A stretch of 64,000 nt of DNA from CAISIP01 sp043759735 (GCA_043759735.1 JAYUQC010000113.1:13604-77603), one strand, 5' to 3'. Numbered from the stretch's first letter, positions 52,189-62,198 are shown. The notes: generated by a model from the sequence alone, not told the origin. Program-made: numbers and translations.

Positions 52189-55100
52189 ATGAATGTACAG
52201 ACGCCAGCACCAATACCATCCCGGCTTTTGAAAAGCCTGGCATTCGCAGCCCGATGGAGCCTGGCGCTTTTGTTATTGGCGTGGTTGCTGTTTGCTGCGT
52301 CATGGGGCGCCCTGCATCTGGTGATTGTGCCGCGAATCGGCGAGCTGCGCCCGCAGCTGGAGGCTGCTGCGACGCGCCTGCTGGGGATGGCGGTGCGCAT
52401 CGAAACCATCACTGCGTACTCGACCAACCTGCTGCCCGCTTTCGAACTGGGCAATGTGCGGCTGCATGATGTGCAAGGGCGCGAGGCCCTGCGCCTGCCC
52501 CGGGTGCTGGTGTCGTTGTCGCCGCGTTCTCTGCTCAACCTGCAGTTCGACCAGATCCTGGTCGATCAACCGGTACTCAGTATGCGCCGTTCACCGGACG
52601 GCCGGATCTGGGTTGCCGGGCTCGATCTGTCGCGTGGAGATGCGCAGGCCCTGGATGACGCGGTGCTGGACCGGATCTTCTCGCAGCCCGAGTTCGTCGT
52701 TCGCAATGGCGCGATCGTCTGGACCGACGAGATGCGTGCCGTGCCGCCACTGGCGCTGCGCGAGGTGAATGTGGTGTTGCGCAACCGTTCCCGGCTGCAT
52801 GAAGCGCGTTTCGACGCGACACCACCACCGCAGTGGGGCGACCGGTTCCAGGCCATGGCGCGTTTTGAGCAGCCGTTCCTGTCGCTGGGCAATGGGCGTT
52901 GGAAGGAATGGGCAGGGCAAATCCATGCCGATTTTTCGCGCGTCGACGTCGCGCAGTTCAAGCGGTACGCCGATCCGGGCGTCGATGTCGATCAAGGACA
53001 TGGCGCGGTCAGGGCGTGGGTCGACATCCAACGCGGCCAGGTGATCGCGGCCACTGCCGACCTGGCACTGGCCGGTGTCGCCGTACGGCTGGACCCTGCC
53101 TTGGAACCGCTGCAACTGGCGACGCTGTCGGGCCGGCTCAGTGCGCGTTTCGCGACCGATTTCCGGCAGTTTGTCACCCGCGACCTCGCCTTCGATACGC
53201 ACGACGGCATCCGCTGGCCGGGCGGCAATATCAACCTCACGCAGCGGTTCGCCACCGCCACCCGGCAGCCCTCGGGCGAGTTGCAGGCTGATCGGCTGGA
53301 ACTGGCAGCGTTGGCGCGGATTGCCACGCGCCTGCCGCTGGATGCCGTACTGCACCGGGCGATGGAGCGCCATCGGCCCAGTGGCCTGGTCGATACGATC
53401 CGCGTGCAGTGGCAGGATGTCGCAGGTCTGCACAGTAGCTACCGGGCTGAAGGGCGGGTGCAAGAACTGGCCGTGCAGGCGCTTCCAGACAGCAGCGGCG
53501 GGAAGCCGGGCAGCACGCAGTCTATCGGGACCCCCGGCATCCAGGGCGTGACGGTCGATTTCTCGTTCGACGAGTCGGGCGGAAAAGCGTCGCTGGCCAT
53601 GATCGACGGCAGCATCGACCTGCCCGGCATATTTGAAGAAACGGTGGTCCCGTTCAAACACCTCTCAGGCGATCTGGCGTGGCAGGTTCGGGGTGACAAG
53701 CTGCAGGTACAACTGGCCAAGCTGCGGTTCAACAATGCCGATGCCGATGGCGAACTGTCCCTGCAGTGGCAGACCAGCGACCCCGCCCGCTCGGGCAGCC
53801 GCTCCCGGTTTCCGGGTCTGCTGGACATGCAGGGCAAGCTCGGCCGCGCCGATGTGACGCGGGTCCATCGCTATCTGCCGCTGGTACTCGAGCCGCCGGT
53901 GCGCCAGTATGTACGTGACGCGGTCCAGGCCGGCGCGTCTGCCGACGTGCGCTTCAAGGTCAAGGGCGACCTGTGGGATGTGCCGTTTCCCGACGCGCGC
54001 CAGGGAGAGTTCCTCGTCACAGCCCAGATCACCGGCGCCACACTGGCATATGTGCCGCGCAGCCTGCAGCCCGCCGATGCCCGGCCGTGGCCGGCAGCGA
54101 CCCGCCTGTCGGGTGAACTGGTGATCGATCGCCAGAGTCTGAAAGTCCAGGGCGCTCGCGCCGCAATGGACGGTGCGCCCACGCTGCAGATCACCAAGGC
54201 CGACGCGGTGATTGCCGATCTGGCCAAGGCCAGTGTGGTGGTGAACCTGGAGACCCGGGGGCCGCTGTCGGAGCTGCTGGCGTTTGCGAACAGCTCGCCG
54301 GTTGGCGGCCTGACCGACCAGTCCCTGGCTGCGCTGAGCGCCACCGGGCCGGCCGAGTTGCGCCTGAAGCTGGAGGTGCCAGTGGACGACCCCGATCGCA
54401 CGCGGGTGCAGGGCGCGGTGACCTTGTTGGGCAATGATGTCGTTGTCGCGCCCGAGTTACCCCGCCTGATACGGGCGCGGGGGGCGGTCGGATTCACCGA
54501 AAAAGGGTTCAGCGTCAACGCCATGCAAGCGCATTTGCTGGGCGGCGATGTGCGCATCGACGGCGGATCTTCTACCGCGGGCGCATCCGCGGCCGCCGAG
54601 TCGCGCGCGGGGCCGGACATGGTGTTCCGGCTGCAGGGAACGGCCGGTGCCGACGCCTTGCGCCAGGCGCGCGAACTCGGTTTCATGCCGCGGCTGGCCC
54701 AGCATCTGTCCGGCAGCACTCCGTATCAGGCCACCATTCGTGTGCGCGCAGGCGTGCCCGAGATTGCACTTACCAGCACGTTGGTCGGCATGGCGCTGAA
54801 CCTGCCACAGCCTTTGGGCAAGGCGGCCGATGTCGCGATGCCCCTGCGGCTGGAAACCGGACCGGCCGCGGATGCCGCTGGCGCGGCACCGGTCCGGCCG
54901 ATGGATCAGCTGGTGCTGGAACTCGGGCGCGTTGCGTCGGTGCGTTATGTGCGCGACCTGTCCGCAGCCCAACCGCGTGTCGTGCGCGGGGCCATCGTGG
55001 TCGGACCGGTCGACGCACAGACAACGCCTCTGCCGCGCGATGGCGTTGTCGCCAACATCCGTGTCGATACCGTGGATGTGGACGCCTGGGACCGGCTGTT

Positions 55101-56370
55101 GACGCAGGTGGCTGGCGCCGGGATCGACGCCGCGCCGGGCGTGCCGACGTCGGGCGCAGGTGCAACGGCCGGTGGTTACTGGCCTGCCAGCGTGGCGCTG
55201 CGGGCCCGCACCTTCAGCGCCGCCGGTCGTACCTTGCACAACCTGGTTGCCGGTGCCACGCGCGAAGGCCTGGTGTGGCGTGCCAATCTGGACGCACAGG
55301 AACTCAATGGGTATGTCGAATACCGGCAGCCGTCGGGCCAGGGGGTGGGTCGGTTGTTTGCGCGGCTGTCGCGCCTGACACTGGCCTCTTCGTCGGCCAG
55401 TGACGTCGAGAGCCTGCTTGGCGAGCAGCCGCAGTCGATCCCGGCGCTCGATATCGTGGTCGACGACCTGGAATTGCGGGGCAAGAAACTGGGGCGGCTG
55501 GAGGTTGATGCGGTCAACCGGGCCGTGGCTGGGAGCGGCGCGGGCAGCCGGGAGTGGCGGTTGAACCGCCTCGACGTGATTGTGCCGGAGGCGGTTTTTC
55601 GCGCCACCGGCAACTGGGCAGCCGTGAACGCGCAGGCCGTCGATGCAGGGCCGGGGGCGGCGGGCGCCCAGCGCGGTGGCCAGCGCACGGAGACCCGACG
55701 CACCGTGATGAACTTTCAGCTCGACATCCAGAACACGGGTGAGCTGCTCAGCCGTTTCGGCATGAAGGACGTGGTACGCCGTGGCAAGGGCGAGATGAAA
55801 GGCCAGCTGGCCTGGGCGGGGTCGCCGTTGTCGCTCGACTATGCGACGCTGGGCGGATCCATCAACGTCAGTATCGAAAGTGGCCAGTTTCTCAAGGCCG
55901 AGCCGGGGCTGGCCAAGCTGCTCGGCGTGCTGAGTCTGCAGTCGCTGCCACGCCGCCTGACACTGGATTTTCGCGATGTGTTCAGCGAGGGGTTTGCATT
56001 TGACTTTTTCCGCGGTGACGTGCGCATTGAACAGGGAATCGCCTATTCCGACAATCTGCAGATGAAGGGCGTCAACGCCGCGGTGTTGATGGACGGCCAC
56101 GCGGACCTGTTCCGCGAGAGCCAGGATATCCGGGTCCTGGTGGTACCGGAGATCAATGCGGGAACCGCGTCATTGATCGCGGCGGCGATCAATCCGGCTA
56201 TCGGTCTGGGTACGTTTCTGGCACAGTTTGTACTGCGCAAGCCGTTGATGGAAGCTGCCACCCAGGAATTTCACATCGATGGTTCCTGGGTCGAACCGCG
56301 CATTCGCCGGATCGGCGCCAGGGCGGCCGGCGCTGGCCAGACCGATGCGGCTCCCGCCAGTTCCCGATAA
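52189..56370 (+). CDS. yhdP: YhdP-family AsmA-like envelope protein
   Basis: A 1393-residue protein anchored by one N-terminal helix (about 22-45), with the rest a long beta-rich periplasmic body ending in the AsmA-type C-terminal region (QNTGELLSRFGMKDVVRRGKGEMKG, SVRTS-like INPAIGLGTFLAQFVLRKPL). YhdP and relatives are thought to form hydrophobic grooves that carry phospholipid to the outer membrane. The ATG at 52189 directly precedes the anchor. The frame upstream to 51541 is antisense to glnE and not coding. Confidence 0.92.
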   Translation: MNVQTPAPIPSRLLKSLAFAARWSLALLLLAWLLFAASWGALHLVIVPRIGELRPQLEAAATRLLGMAVRIETITAYSTNLLPAFELGNVRLHDVQGREALRLPRVLVSLSPRSLLNLQFDQILVDQPVLSMRRSPDGRIWVAGLDLSRGDAQALDDAVLDRIFSQPEFVVRNGAIVWTDEMRAVPPLALREVNVVLRNRSRLHEARFDATPPPQWGDRFQAMARFEQPFLSLGNGRWKEWAGQIHADFSRVDVAQFKRYADPGVDVDQGHGAVRAWVDIQRGQVIAATADLALAGVAVRLDPALEPLQLATLSGRLSARFATDFRQFVTRDLAFDTHDGIRWPGGNINLTQRFATATRQPSGELQADRLELAALARIATRLPLDAVLHRAMERHRPSGLVDTIRVQWQDVAGLHSSYRAEGRVQELAVQALPDSSGGKPGSTQSIGTPGIQGVTVDFSFDESGGKASLAMIDGSIDLPGIFEETVVPFKHLSGDLAWQVRGDKLQVQLAKLRFNNADADGELSLQWQTSDPARSGSRSRFPGLLDMQGKLGRADVTRVHRYLPLVLEPPVRQYVRDAVQAGASADVRFKVKGDLWDVPFPDARQGEFLVTAQITGATLAYVPRSLQPADARPWPAATRLSGELVIDRQSLKVQGARAAMDGAPTLQITKADAVIADLAKASVVVNLETRGPLSELLAFANSSPVGGLTDQSLAALSATGPAELRLKLEVPVDDPDRTRVQGAVTLLGNDVVVAPELPRLIRARGAVGFTEKGFSVNAMQAHLLGGDVRIDGGSSTAGASAAAESRAGPDMVFRLQGTAGADALRQARELGFMPRLAQHLSGSTPYQATIRVRAGVPEIALTSTLVGMALNLPQPLGKAADVAMPLRLETGPAADAAGAAPVRPMDQLVLELGRVASVRYVRDLSAAQPRVVRGAIVVGPVDAQTTPLPRDGVVANIRVDTVDVDAWDRLLTQVAGAGIDAAPGVPTSGAGATAGGYWPASVALRARTFSAAGRTLHNLVAGATREGLVWRANLDAQELNGYVEYRQPSGQGVGRLFARLSRLTLASSSASDVESLLGEQPQSIPALDIVVDDLELRGKKLGRLEVDAVNRAVAGSGAGSREWRLNRLDVIVPEAVFRATGNWAAVNAQAVDAGPGAAGAQRGGQRTETRRTVMNFQLDIQNTGELLSRFGMKDVVRRGKGEMKGQLAWAGSPLSLDYATLGGSINVSIESGQFLKAEPGLAKLLGVLSLQSLPRRLTLDFRDVFSEGFAFDFFRGDVRIEQGIAYSDNLQMKGVNAAVLMDGHADLFRESQDIRVLVVPEINAGTASLIAAAINPAIGLGTFLAQFVLRKPLMEAATQEFHIDGSWVEPRIRRIGARAAGAGQTDAAPASSR

Positions 56371-56383
56371 CAGGAAGAACACC

Positions 56384-57217
56384 ATGAAACTGGCCACCAT
56401 ACAAATGGTATCGGGCGTGCAGTTGCAGGCCAACCTGGAGCGCGCAGGCGCGTTGCTGGCCGAGGCGGCGGCCGCCGGCGCGGAGCTCGCGGTGTTGCCC
56501 GAGTATTTCTGCCTGCTGGGCCAGCGCGACACCGACAAGCTGCAGATTCGCGAGCCGTTCGGAGACGGCCCGATTCAGCGATTCCTGTCCGATGCGGCGC
56601 GCAGGCTGCAGCTGTGGGTCGTTGGTGGCACGGTGCCGTTGACGGTGCAGCACGGTTCGCCCGAGGACATCCTGCACCGGGTCACCAACACATCGCTCGC
56701 ATTCGACCCCGATGGCGCCGGTGTACAGCGCTACGACAAGATCCATCTGTTTCGCTTCGACAACGGCAAGGAGCGCTTCGATGAGTCGCGCGTCCAGTTG
56801 CGCGGTGGCGAGCCGGTGACCTTCGCCCTGCCCTCGCGCGACGGCCACACCTGGACCGTCGGCATGAGCGTGTGTTACGACCTGCGGTTTCCGGAGATGT
56901 ACCGGCGTTATGCGCAAGCCGGCGCTGACCTGGTGCTGGTTCCAAGTGCCTTCACCTACCCCACCGGACAGGCCCACTGGGAGTTGCTGTTGCGCGCCAG
57001 GGCGGTCGAGAACCTGATGTACGTGGCCGCGCCGGCGCAAGGGGGTCTGCATGAAAACGGTCGCAGGACCTGGGGCCACAGCATGCAGGTTGATCCCTGG
57101 GGCGAGATCCTGTGCCAGCGTGCCGAGGGCGACGGTGTGGATATTGCAGACCTGTCGGTGTCGCGCCTGCGCCAGGTTCGCCAGCAATTACCGGCATTGG
57201 AGCATCGCGTCCTGTGA
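56384..57217 (+). CDS. Nitrilase-family carbon-nitrogen hydrolase (Nit1/Nit2-like amidase)
   Basis: A 277-residue amidase with the complete Glu-Lys-Cys triad: Glu40 in VLPEYF, Lys119 in YDKIHLF, and Cys164 in SVCYDLRFPE. It resembles omega-amidase/deaminated-glutathione amidase members, which repair or recycle side products of amino acid metabolism. The ATG at 56384 follows yhdP by 13 bases. The stop overlaps the GTG of the next gene (GTGA), so it is translationally coupled to the sensor kinase. Confidence 0.92.
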   Translation: MKLATIQMVSGVQLQANLERAGALLAEAAAAGAELAVLPEYFCLLGQRDTDKLQIREPFGDGPIQRFLSDAARRLQLWVVGGTVPLTVQHGSPEDILHRVTNTSLAFDPDGAGVQRYDKIHLFRFDNGKERFDESRVQLRGGEPVTFALPSRDGHTWTVGMSVCYDLRFPEMYRRYAQAGADLVLVPSAFTYPTGQAHWELLLRARAVENLMYVAAPAQGGLHENGRRTWGHSMQVDPWGEILCQRAEGDGVDIADLSVSRLRQVRQQLPALEHRVL

Positions 57218-59358
57218 ACGGCAACGCGGTTGGCTGGTTGGGAGAGCCGTCGCCCGCGACACGGCGATGGCTGTTGTGGGGAGCGCTGGTCGTGCTGGTG
57301 GCATCTTTGCTGGTGACGCTGGTGTGGCTGGCCGGACGTTACGAGGCTGGCAGGCTGCAGGACCGGATCGAGCGTGATGCGCTCGATGTCGGCGCCGACA
57401 TTCGAGCCGGTCTGGACCGTAACGCACAGAGCCTGCAAGGGCTTGCCCGATTTGATCCTGACCGCGGCGACCAGTGGAGGTTGAGGGCCCATGGCCTGTT
57501 GCAGGCGCGCCGCGAGTTGCTGCGCATCGAGCTGCGCGACGCATCCATGCGGGTGCAGGCGGCGGTCGACTCGGATCAGCGCGCTATCGTGTTCGATGCG
57601 GCGCAGCGCCAGGTGCTGTCCAGGCAAGTCCAGGCCGCTTGCCGGCAGGCGCGCGCGGCGCGCGGCCCGGTGTATGCGCCCAGCGTCTTTCCTGCCGCCG
57701 CCAATGGGCAGGGACAACCGTTGCTGGAGCTGTGCCTGCCACTTGCCGGTCCGGGCGAGTCGTATCTGGTGGCCACCTATGCGCTCGCGGAGATCCTGAC
57801 CGACATGGTTTCCGTTCCGTTCGCCCGTGCGTACGACGTCGCCTTTACCGAGCCCGATGGCACCCGGCTGGCGTATCACGGGGTCGCGCGCAGGGGCAAC
57901 CGCACTTTCAGCGCGCAGCATGTGCTGGAACTGCCAGGCTACCAACTGGTATTGCGGCTCGACAGCTGGCGCGGCACGCCGGCGCTGTTTCCCAACTTCC
58001 TGACCGCCATGGTGGTGGCCATGGCCATCGGCCTGGTGGTGGTGCTGGTGTTATTGGGGCGCGACATGCGCCGTCGTCTGCGCACGGAACACGAACTGGC
58101 CGACGCGCTGGCTTTTCGAAAGGCGATGGAGGATTCTCTGGTCACCGGGCTGCGTGCGCGCGACCTGGAGGGCCGTACCACCTATGTCAATCCGGCCTTT
58201 TGCCAGATGGTCGGATTCAGCGCGCAGGAGTTGATCCAGGCCGGCGTGGTGGTGCCGTATTGGCCCGCGGAGCAGTTCGACGAATACCAGGAGCGGCTGC
58301 AGGCGCGGCTGCGCGGCAGCCAGCCGCCCCGGGAAGGTTTCGAATCGGTTTTTGCGCGCAAGGACGGATCGCGCTTTCCGGTGTTGATCATCGAGGCGCC
58401 GTTGATCAATGCGCTGGGTGTCCAGACCGGCTGGATGACCGCGTTCCTGGACATCAGCGAGCAGCGACGGGTGGAGGAGATCTCACGCGCCTCGCGCGAG
58501 CGCCTGCAGGCCACGGCGCGGCTGGCTACCATTGGCGAGATGGCGTCGCTGCTGAGCCATGAGTTGAACCAGCCACTGGCCGCCATCGCGGGTTATGCGA
58601 ATGGATCGATCAACATGCTGCGCGACGCGGTGCCGGCGGCCGGGCTGTCGCCCGCCCATGGATCGGGCGCGAATACCGGGGTCGGCACCGCAGCATGGGC
58701 GAGCCTGTCGCCGCCTGCCGCGCGGATGGTGGAGGAGGGCCTGCATCATATTGCCGACCAGGCGCAACGCGCCGGCAAGATCATCAAGAGCGTTCATGAT
58801 TTCGTGCGGCGCAGGGAAAGCGTGCGCGAGCCGGTGCCCGTGCGCGATGTGTTTGATGCCATCATGCCCTTGGTCCAATTGCAGGCGCGCAAGCTGGGCG
58901 TGCGCTGCCAGGTGCGCGTCGATGCCGATCTTCCCCCTGTGCTGTGCGACCGGACCATGGTCGAGCAGGTTTTGCTGAACCTGGCGCGCAATGCGATGCA
59001 GGCCATGGACCAGGTGCCCGAGTCGCAACGACAACTGCTGCTGCAGGCCCGCCGCGCATCGACCAGCGAGCGCACTGCGCATGCGCAGGGCTGGCTGGAG
59101 TTGTCGGTCACCGACACCGGCAGCGGCATTGCGCCCGAGGTTTCCGAGAAGCTCTTTACGCCTTTTTTCACCACCAAGGACGAGGGCATGGGGCTGGGTC
59201 TGAGCCTGTGCCGGACCGTGGTCGAACAGCACGGAGGATTTCTGGCGCACGGCCCCCATCGACCCCGGGGTACGGTGTTTCGATTCACTTTGCCGGTGGC
59301 GACCGCGGTGGCATGGGCCTCAATGGGCGCGGACGCGGACCGGGCGGCAGTCCCGTAA
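57214..59358 (+). CDS. PAS sensor histidine kinase (FixL/DctS-like)
   Basis: A 714-residue membrane kinase. Two helices (about 19-38 and 262-287) flank a periplasmic sensor of about 220 residues. A PAS domain (about 300-425, RDLEGRTTYVNPAFCQMVGFS) leads to HisKA LLSHELNQPLAAIAGY (His449) and a HATPase with LLNLARNAMQAMD, DTGSGI and GMGLGLSL. An Ala/Gly-rich insertion occurs between HisKA helices (about 475-500). The PAS has no evident haem His. The GTG start overlaps the amidase stop. It pairs with the FixJ-type regulator 12 bases downstream; the C4-dicarboxylate DctS/DctR pair is the closest architectural match, but no transporter is adjacent. Confidence 0.9.
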   Translation: MNGNAVGWLGEPSPATRRWLLWGALVVLVASLLVTLVWLAGRYEAGRLQDRIERDALDVGADIRAGLDRNAQSLQGLARFDPDRGDQWRLRAHGLLQARRELLRIELRDASMRVQAAVDSDQRAIVFDAAQRQVLSRQVQAACRQARAARGPVYAPSVFPAAANGQGQPLLELCLPLAGPGESYLVATYALAEILTDMVSVPFARAYDVAFTEPDGTRLAYHGVARRGNRTFSAQHVLELPGYQLVLRLDSWRGTPALFPNFLTAMVVAMAIGLVVVLVLLGRDMRRRLRTEHELADALAFRKAMEDSLVTGLRARDLEGRTTYVNPAFCQMVGFSAQELIQAGVVVPYWPAEQFDEYQERLQARLRGSQPPREGFESVFARKDGSRFPVLIIEAPLINALGVQTGWMTAFLDISEQRRVEEISRASRERLQATARLATIGEMASLLSHELNQPLAAIAGYANGSINMLRDAVPAAGLSPAHGSGANTGVGTAAWASLSPPAARMVEEGLHHIADQAQRAGKIIKSVHDFVRRRESVREPVPVRDVFDAIMPLVQLQARKLGVRCQVRVDADLPPVLCDRTMVEQVLLNLARNAMQAMDQVPESQRQLLLQARRASTSERTAHAQGWLELSVTDTGSGIAPEVSEKLFTPFFTTKDEGMGLGLSLCRTVVEQHGGFLAHGPHRPRGTVFRFTLPVATAVAWASMGADADRAAVP

Positions 59359-59370
59359 CACAATACGCGC

Positions 59371-59997
59371 ATGCAACCGACCCACGACGCGACCGTGTTC
59401 ATCGTGGATGACGATGCCAGCGTGCGAGCCGGGTTGGCCTGGCTGCTGCGCTCGCGCGGCCTGCCCAGCCAGGCGTTCGACGGTGCCTTGGCGTTTGCCG
59501 CCATGCTGGGCGAGGACTTCCGGCAGCGCCATGCCAGCTGCCTGCTGCTCGATATACGCATGCCGGGGATGAGCGGCCTGGCCTTGTTCGATCGGATGAT
59601 CGAGCGTGGCCTGTGCCAGACGATACCGGTGATTTTCCTGACCGGTCATGCTGACCTGCCGACCGCAGTTGATGCGGTCAAGCGGGGCGCGTTCGACTTT
59701 TGCGAGAAGCCGGTATCGGACAACGCCCTGGTGGACCGCGTCGAGCAGGCACTGACCCAATCGACCCAGGTATTGCATGCACAGGCCCAGCGCGACGCCG
59801 TAAGCCGCATGGTTGCAGGATTGACCGAGCGCGAGCACGCCGTCATGCGCTTGCTGCTCGACGGCCTGCCGAACAAGCTGATCGCCGACCAGTTGCAGAT
59901 CAGTGTGCGCACGGTCGAGGTGCACCGTGCGCGGGTGTTCGACAAGATGAAGGTGAAGTCCGCCGTCGAGCTGGCCAATGCGCTGCAGCAGCACTGA
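59371..59997 (+). CDS. FixJ/NarL-family response regulator (DctR-like)
   Basis: A 208-residue transcription factor. The receiver domain has FIVDDD, Asp61 in LLLDIRMPG, FLTGHAD and EKPVSD. The LuxR-type helix-turn-helix follows at about 146-205 (LTEREHAVMRLLLDGLPNKLIA, SVRTVEVHRARVFDKM). It is downstream of the PAS kinase in the same operon and is its probable partner. Confidence 0.94.
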   Translation: MQPTHDATVFIVDDDASVRAGLAWLLRSRGLPSQAFDGALAFAAMLGEDFRQRHASCLLLDIRMPGMSGLALFDRMIERGLCQTIPVIFLTGHADLPTAVDAVKRGAFDFCEKPVSDNALVDRVEQALTQSTQVLHAQAQRDAVSRMVAGLTEREHAVMRLLLDGLPNKLIADQLQISVRTVEVHRARVFDKMKVKSAVELANALQQH

Positions 59998-60033
59998 ACC
60001 GGTCAAGTTGCGTCCGAGCGAGGATGGAGGGCG

Positions 60034-60246
60034 TCAACCCGGTGGCGCTTGCCCGTCGTCGTCGGCCGGGGCGCGCGCGTCGAACCGGGGCGCGGGCAGG
60101 CTGCGGCCTGGGGCCGGCGCTTGCTCGGGCGCTTGCTCGGGCTCGTGGTGCGGCTCACCGTCGCGGCGCCCGGAGAACATGGTCCACCAGACGATCAATA
60201 CCAGTAGCAACAACGCCAGCAGCGCTTCGAGCAAAATCAGAACCAT
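60034..60246 (-). CDS. Small single-helix membrane protein
   Basis: A 70-residue ORF with one strong hydrophobic helix (about 4-24, LEALLALLLLVLIVWWTMFSG) and a Pro/Glu/Ala-rich cytoplasmic-like tail. The helix followed by a basic SGRR stop-transfer looks like a genuine small membrane protein. Its ATG overlaps the mltA ATG by two bases on the opposite strand. Function unknown; it might be unexpressed. Confidence 0.55.
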   Translation of the reverse strand: MVLILLEALLALLLLVLIVWWTMFSGRRDGEPHHEPEQAPEQAPAPGRSLPAPRFDARAPADDDGQAPPG

Positions 60247-61450
60247 GCATCAACTCCTGCGGCGCGCCGTATTCGCACTTGCCTGCATCGGCATTGTAGA
60301 AATGCTGGTCGCATGTGCGACCCGCTGGCCCATGCCCACGCCGCCGGATGCCGCGGTTGTGCCGGTGCCGCAGCCGTCGCCTGTTGCCGCGCCCACCAGC
60401 GGGCCAGGTTCGCCAGGTTCGCCGATCTTGGACGATCGGGCGGACTTGCCGCCGATACGGCAACAGGCCAAAAGTCGCTGGGTGCCGGTGCGCTGGTCCG
60501 AGTTGCCCGGATTCGGCGACGATGCCTTGCACGAAGCCTGGAACGCCTGGCTCAAGAGCTGCGAGCGGCCCGGCACCGCTTTCGCCGCGTTGTGCCCGCA
60601 GGTGCGCGTGCTCAGCCTGGCTTCGGGCGCCGATCAACGGCACTGGATGATGCGCCATCTGCAACCCTACCGGGTCGAGTCCTCCGCCACGGGCGCCGAG
60701 GGCTTGTTGACGGGTTACTTCGAGCCGGTCCTGCAGGCTTCACGCACGCCGCAGACCGATTTCGCGGTGCCGCTGTACCGGCCGCCCGAGCGACTCGGCG
60801 CGCGCAAACCCTGGTACACCCGCAAGGAGATGGAAACCCTGCCCGAAGCCAAGGCGGCGCTCAAGGGCCAGGAAATCGCCTGGCTGGCCGATCCGGTGGA
60901 CGCATTGGTATTGCAGATCCAGGGTTCAGGCCGGTTGCAGATGCAGGAACCCGATGGCCAGCAGCGCATGGTGCGGCTGGCGTATGCGGCCACCAACGAC
61001 CAACCCTATGGCAGCGTGGGTCGCTGGCTGCTCGATCAGCGCCAGGTGCGCGATGCGTCCTGGCCTTCGATACGCAACTGGATCGCGCTCAATCCGCTGC
61101 GCGTCAACGAGATGTTGTGGAGCAACCCGCGCACCGTGTTTTTCCGCGAGGAGCCACTGTCCGAGTTCGATGCCGGATTCGGGCCCCGGGGTGCGCAGGG
61201 CGTGCCGCTGACGCCCGGGCGCTCGATTGCGGTCGATCCAGGCAGTATTCCGTATGGCACGCCGGTGTGGCTGGCCTCCAGTGGCGCTGCGGTCAACCTG
61301 AACCGGCTGGTGCTGGCGCAAGATACCGGCAGCGCCATCGTGGGCGCAGTGCGCGCGGACTATTTTGTCGGCTGGGGTCCACAGGCTGGCGACGTTGCGG
61401 GGCGACTCAAGCAGCCGCTGCGCCTGTGGGCCTTGTGGCCGAAACAGTGA
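60245..61450 (+). CDS. mltA: Membrane-bound lytic murein transglycosylase A
   Basis: A 401-residue outer-membrane lipoprotein that cleaves peptidoglycan to 1,6-anhydro-muropeptides. The signal ends in lipobox LVAC. The MltA domain begins near VESSATGAEGLLTGYFEPVL with VLQIQGSGRLQ, and the C-terminal 3D domain has DTGSAIVGAVRADYFVGWG with the catalytic Asp region. The ATG at 60245 gives the lipoprotein signal. A Pro/Ala-rich linker follows the lipobox. Confidence 0.96.
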   Translation: MHQLLRRAVFALACIGIVEMLVACATRWPMPTPPDAAVVPVPQPSPVAAPTSGPGSPGSPILDDRADLPPIRQQAKSRWVPVRWSELPGFGDDALHEAWNAWLKSCERPGTAFAALCPQVRVLSLASGADQRHWMMRHLQPYRVESSATGAEGLLTGYFEPVLQASRTPQTDFAVPLYRPPERLGARKPWYTRKEMETLPEAKAALKGQEIAWLADPVDALVLQIQGSGRLQMQEPDGQQRMVRLAYAATNDQPYGSVGRWLLDQRQVRDASWPSIRNWIALNPLRVNEMLWSNPRTVFFREEPLSEFDAGFGPRGAQGVPLTPGRSIAVDPGSIPYGTPVWLASSGAAVNLNRLVLAQDTGSAIVGAVRADYFVGWGPQAGDVAGRLKQPLRLWALWPKQ

Positions 61451-61478
61451 GCCGGTGCCGGTCTCCGGTGCGTACCGT

Positions 61479-62018
61479 TCAGCGCCGGCGCGCCGCCCGT
61501 TGCGCCTGCCCTGCCGTCGCCTTGGCTGGCGCGGCGCCGGTCCGTGGGCCGAGATGATCCAGCGGCAGGCGGCTGCTGGCCTTGACTTCGCCGAGTGAAA
61601 AACTGGTGTGCAGGTCCTTCACATTGGGCAGCGTCATCAGCCGCTCCAGCGCGAAGCGGGAAAAACTGTCCAGATCCTGCGCCACCACCTGCAACTCGAA
61701 CGAGCCGTTGCCGCTGATGTAGTGGCAGGCGATCACTTGCGGCAGTCCGGCGATGGCCCGTTCCAGCAATCGGGTTCCGTCGGCGGTGTTGCGTTCGGCG
61801 AACAGGCGCACGAAGGCCATCACGCCCAAGCCGATCTTGTGGCGGTTGATTTCGGCCCGATAACCGACGATGAAGCCGCTTTCCTCCAGTGCCCGCGCGC
61901 GTCGCCAACAGGGCGCCGCGCTCAAACCCACGCGCTGCGCAAGCTCTGCATTGGTGAGTCGACCGTCGGCCTGCAATTCGTTCAGGATGGCGACATCGTA
62001 CTTATCGAGTGTTTCCAC
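61479..62018 (-). CDS. Lrp/AsnC-family transcriptional regulator
   Basis: A 179-residue regulator. The N-terminal helix-turn-helix (YDVAILNELQADGRLTNAELAQRVGLSAAPCWRRARALEESG) and RAM domain (MAFVRLFAER, VIACHYISGNGSFELQVVAQDLDSF) are both typical. An extra basic Ala-rich tail of about 25 residues ends the protein. GTG at 62018 is chosen because it starts the first helix. It is divergent from the indolepyruvate oxidoreductase gene, so it probably controls aromatic or branched amino acid breakdown there. Confidence 0.93.
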   Translation of the reverse strand: METLDKYDVAILNELQADGRLTNAELAQRVGLSAAPCWRRARALEESGFIVGYRAEINRHKIGLGVMAFVRLFAERNTADGTRLLERAIAGLPQVIACHYISGNGSFELQVVAQDLDSFSRFALERLMTLPNVKDLHTSFSLGEVKASSRLPLDHLGPRTGAAPAKATAGQAQRAARRR

Positions 62019-62035
62019 AATTGCCTTATTTGAGC

Positions 62036-62048
62036 AAGAATCTTTCTT
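62036..62048. promoter_or_regulatory. Dyad in Lrp/ior divergent region
   Basis: AAGAA-TCT-TTCTT is a perfect inverted repeat in the AT-rich start of the divergent promoter region (62019-62198). An AT-rich dyad is typical of Lrp/AsnC sites; assignment is by position. Confidence 0.4.
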
Positions 62049-62198
62049 ATGGTAGCCTGAATACAGCATAGAAAGAAAAGACATATCCGCGCAACGGACA
62101 TACACTTTGCGACGAACCCCTGCCTCAAGATTCGCGCCGATACAGACCGGCTACCCGGCCCGCGCGAACCCCACCCTGCTGCTGGAGACCTGCCCGCC

